Made by a program: the position numbers and the translations under genes. DNA of 64,000 bases from Psilocybe azurescens (taxonomy: Eukaryota > Basidiomycota > Agaricomycetes > Agaricales > Agrocybaceae): the NCBI GenBank assembly GCA_023853785.1, contig JAJIRX010000510.1:806001-870000 (forward strand). The letters are read 5' to 3'. Shown here piece after piece: positions 61,953 to 64,000 of the stretch; positions within the stretch are counted from its first letter, which is position 1; the number at the start of each line of letters is the position of its first letter. Under the pieces are notes generated by a model. That model saw nothing but the letters and a program-made list of their open reading frames with translations. It did not search any database and was not told the origin of the DNA.

Positions 61953-62615
61953 ATGGCGCAGCCCCAACAGACGGTCAACGTCGCGGATCTTGACATCGCG
62001 CAGCTCTCAGAAGTCCGGAAACAGCTAGAAGAGGTAAAGTAACATGCTGCTGCGTGTTAGCGGCTGCCACGCATGACTCGGGATGACTGATGACCGGAGA
62101 ATAATAGGAATTGAACCATCTCACCAACTCGTTTGCACAACTCAAACAAGCCCAGGCAAAGTTCAAGGCATGCCTCGAGAACGTCAATGAAGTCAAACCT
62201 GAGCATAAAAGTATGTAAATTATCCCTAGTTATCAAGATTTGCCTTTTTATACCCCGTCTATCTCAGCGAAAACCATCCTGGTTCCCTTGACCAACTCGC
62301 TATACGTCCCAGGGAAACTCTCAGATCCAGAACACGTCATTGTCGATATCGGAACTGGCTACTACGTCCGTAAGGTATAATCTACATACTAAATGCTATA
62401 TTATACGGGTTTACATTACAATTATCCTATTTGATCTACAGACACGCGCTCAGGCCGCGAAACACTACGCCAACAAAGTCGAATACATCCGAACCAACGT
62501 CGATACTCTAGAAGAGACAATACAGAAGAAAAGAGAGAACATGAACTATCTCACCAATCTCCTCCAACAAAAGATACAGGCAGAGACGCAAGGTGGTCCG
62601 ACGGGAAGGAGTTGA
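61953..62615 (+). CDS. GIM5: Prefoldin subunit 5 (alpha class)
   Basis: Subunit of the hexameric prefoldin chaperone that passes nascent actin and tubulin to the CCT chaperonin in the cytosol. About 153 residues, the normal family length. It starts [20 protein letters not shown]. The first coiled-coil helix contains [20 protein letters not shown]. The beta-hairpin core is [15 protein letters not shown] and [13 protein letters not shown]. The second helix contains [19 protein letters not shown]. Three introns (about 62,036-62,108, 62,211-62,268 and 62,377-62,441) keep frame. Intact. Yeast GIM5 and human PFDN5 are the reference members. Confidence 0.93.
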
Positions 62616-62763
62616 GTAGGGAGGCGATGCGATCGTTTACACCCGATATTTTGTCACTTTCCACCCAAAACTACCTCCAAAAAGCCTCGCTGTCGCACTT
62701 CCTCCTTGTTACTTAGATCCCATCATCTTAATGCTCCCACGAAAACCTCGTCTCAGGGCTAAC

Positions 62764-64000
62764 CTAATCCCGCATCCCATTGAGAACCTGGACAAGTTGG
62801 GGGAGGCACACATCACTCGTGCTCGTGCTCGTAAGAATGACTCTATTCTCCAGACTCGGCAGCTTTGCGAGCCAATAATATCCCCACACCCCTAACGCCC
62901 CAAGTGTCAATTCTACATGTCTATGTGCCGAAAGTCGTCCATGGTCTTCTTTCTGTTTATCGACACCCACAATTGCTTTCTTCGTACGTGAAACGAGCAT
63001 CCTTTCCACGGCGTCTGTCGAGGGTTGTTCACCATATACCGATTTCTGGAATTCAAGTCGCTCAAGATTAGGGAGAATGGAAAGCGACGCTGGCGCATCG
63101 TCCTTTCTCGTGAGTAACTCTATCGTGCGGCTAGTGCGCAGCACGCCAGCGAGCTGTAAATCCCTGAGATGTTGCAGATGTTGCGACGCTAGCACTTGGA
63201 GGAGCATATCATCCGGGCCACCGCGATTGTCGAAAAAAAGCTTCTGAATCCTACACTCCGACCTCTCCAACAATCCCAAAACGGCTCTGCATATTCCACA
63301 GCGCCACCAAAACTCAATTCGAAAGCAACACTGACTTCTTCCAGCGCCGGCAAACAAAGTGAATCGAAGAATGCAGAGGTACGTGGCTCCAGCGTCACAT
63401 CCAGCACACGCAGATGGTGGTGGGTAAGGAATTCTGGAACCTCCATCCCATGGCCATGGCCGTGTTCAGCATGCAGCATCGCATCGAAGTGCTCCAGCAT
63501 CGGACACGCCTGCAACAATCCCACAGCGTCAACCACCTTTAGCGCGTTGAACGAGTATGGCTGGCGATACGTCAGGCGCCGCAAGCTCGCCCAGTGCGGG
63601 AACACCAACGACACCAGTTTGGTGGGCTTGTACCACTGAGCACTCCACGCCAGGGACTCCAGCCCAGGAGCCGAATAGAGCTGTATGATAGCGTCATCGC
63701 TCGGGGCCCGTCGCCCATCATCCAGCTCCCGTAGTCCACATCGAGATGCTTGAGCATCGCTGGGGGTGATCTGGTAATAATTGACCTTTGTCTCTGAGGA
63801 GGGAGGAGAGGTAATTCGTCTGCGAGAGCCGGATAGTAATGTGCTGCCATTGGTCGTAATGCGATACGAAGAGATCCACGAATCGTCGCGCTGCATCCGC
63901 CTTGTCTCTACTGTCTCTATCCTTGTGACCCTTAGTAGAGGATGTGGACACGCTATTTCCCATCGTCAAGGACAGCGTCAATGGAGATTTCCCAGAGAGC
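62764..64000 (-). pseudogene. F-box/LRR gene, 5' end beyond the window, four frame breaks
   Basis: C-terminal part of an F-box/LRR-type protein running off the right edge. It reads LWEISIDAVLDDG at the edge, then VSHYDQWQHITIRLSQTNYL, LKHLDVDYGSWMM, SAPGLESLAWSAQWYKPTKL, LPALEEVSVAFE, FWWRCGICRAVLGLLERSE and CLPQLVQVLNGMRD, with the stop at 62764. To read through, the frame must change at 63956-63961, 63762-63766 (five G), 63703-63706 (four G) and 63322-63324 (AAA). Three of the four would be restored by one extra base in the run. Four breaks in 1.2 kb is denser than anywhere else here, so real decay is more likely than for the other genes, but error is not excluded. Confidence 0.65.

Noticed and set aside
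1..64000. CRISPR arrays, bacterial operons, rRNA, tRNA
   Set aside because: The intron-rich eukaryotic gene structure excludes CRISPR and operons. I found no convincing tRNA or rRNA by eye; a tRNAscan-type search would be decisive.

Overview
The window is nuclear DNA from a filamentous basidiomycete, most likely an agaricomycete. The signs are dense 45-70 nt GT-AG introns, a WSC-domain copper radical oxidase, a WOPR regulator, a KRE6/SKN1 glucan protein and several F-box/LRR genes. I saw no bacterial operon, CRISPR array, rRNA or convincing tRNA. Exon joins were deduced by hand from splice sites, phase and protein-family patterns. They are predictions, not transcript data.

Layout. 1-6.5 kb: a tail-anchored FHA-domain gene on the minus strand, then a gene-poor gap. 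6.5-13.0 kb: a long, intact ABCC/MRP-type ABC transporter (+), followed by a kinase-like relic and a gap holding a possible 80-residue gene (15.8 kb). 16.7-22.2 kb: SAC3 (mRNA-export TREX-2 scaffold, -), sharing a 199 bp divergent promoter with a predicted 77-residue cysteine-rich microprotein (+, 22.4 kb). 25.1-27.6 kb: KRE6/SKN1-type GH16 protein (-), then almost 5 kb with no recognisable gene. 32.5-36.2 kb: membrane GT2 glycosyltransferase (+). 37.2-42.5 kb: secreted copper radical oxidase with four WSC domains (-). 44.0-45.9 kb: WOPR (Gti1/Pac2/Wor1) regulator (+). 49.7-51.2 kb: F-box gene (-). 51.9-52.7 kb: a 778 bp near-perfect palindrome that looks like a foldback, CACTA-like non-autonomous transposon. 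54.0-56.2 kb: nucleolar circularly permuted GTPase (GNL3/NUG1 type, +). 56.5-58.7 kb: intact F-box/LRR gene (+). 59.6-61.8 kb: LCHN/DENND11-type DENN protein (-), divergent from prefoldin subunit 5 (+). 62.8 kb to the edge: a frame-broken F-box/LRR gene (-).

Working together. KRE6/SKN1, the GT2 enzyme and the WSC oxidase all act at the wall, membrane or extracellular space. SAC3, the GTPase and prefoldin are housekeeping genes in mRNA export, ribosome assembly and protein folding. I see no co-regulated cluster.

Two cautions matter. First, many otherwise conserved genes carry single-base frame breaks, nearly all at mononucleotide runs, with G/C runs mostly one base short. This looks more like sequence error than mass gene death. 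Second, the strongest new-looking structures are the foldback element and the micro-exons that encode the ECYC motif in each WSC domain.
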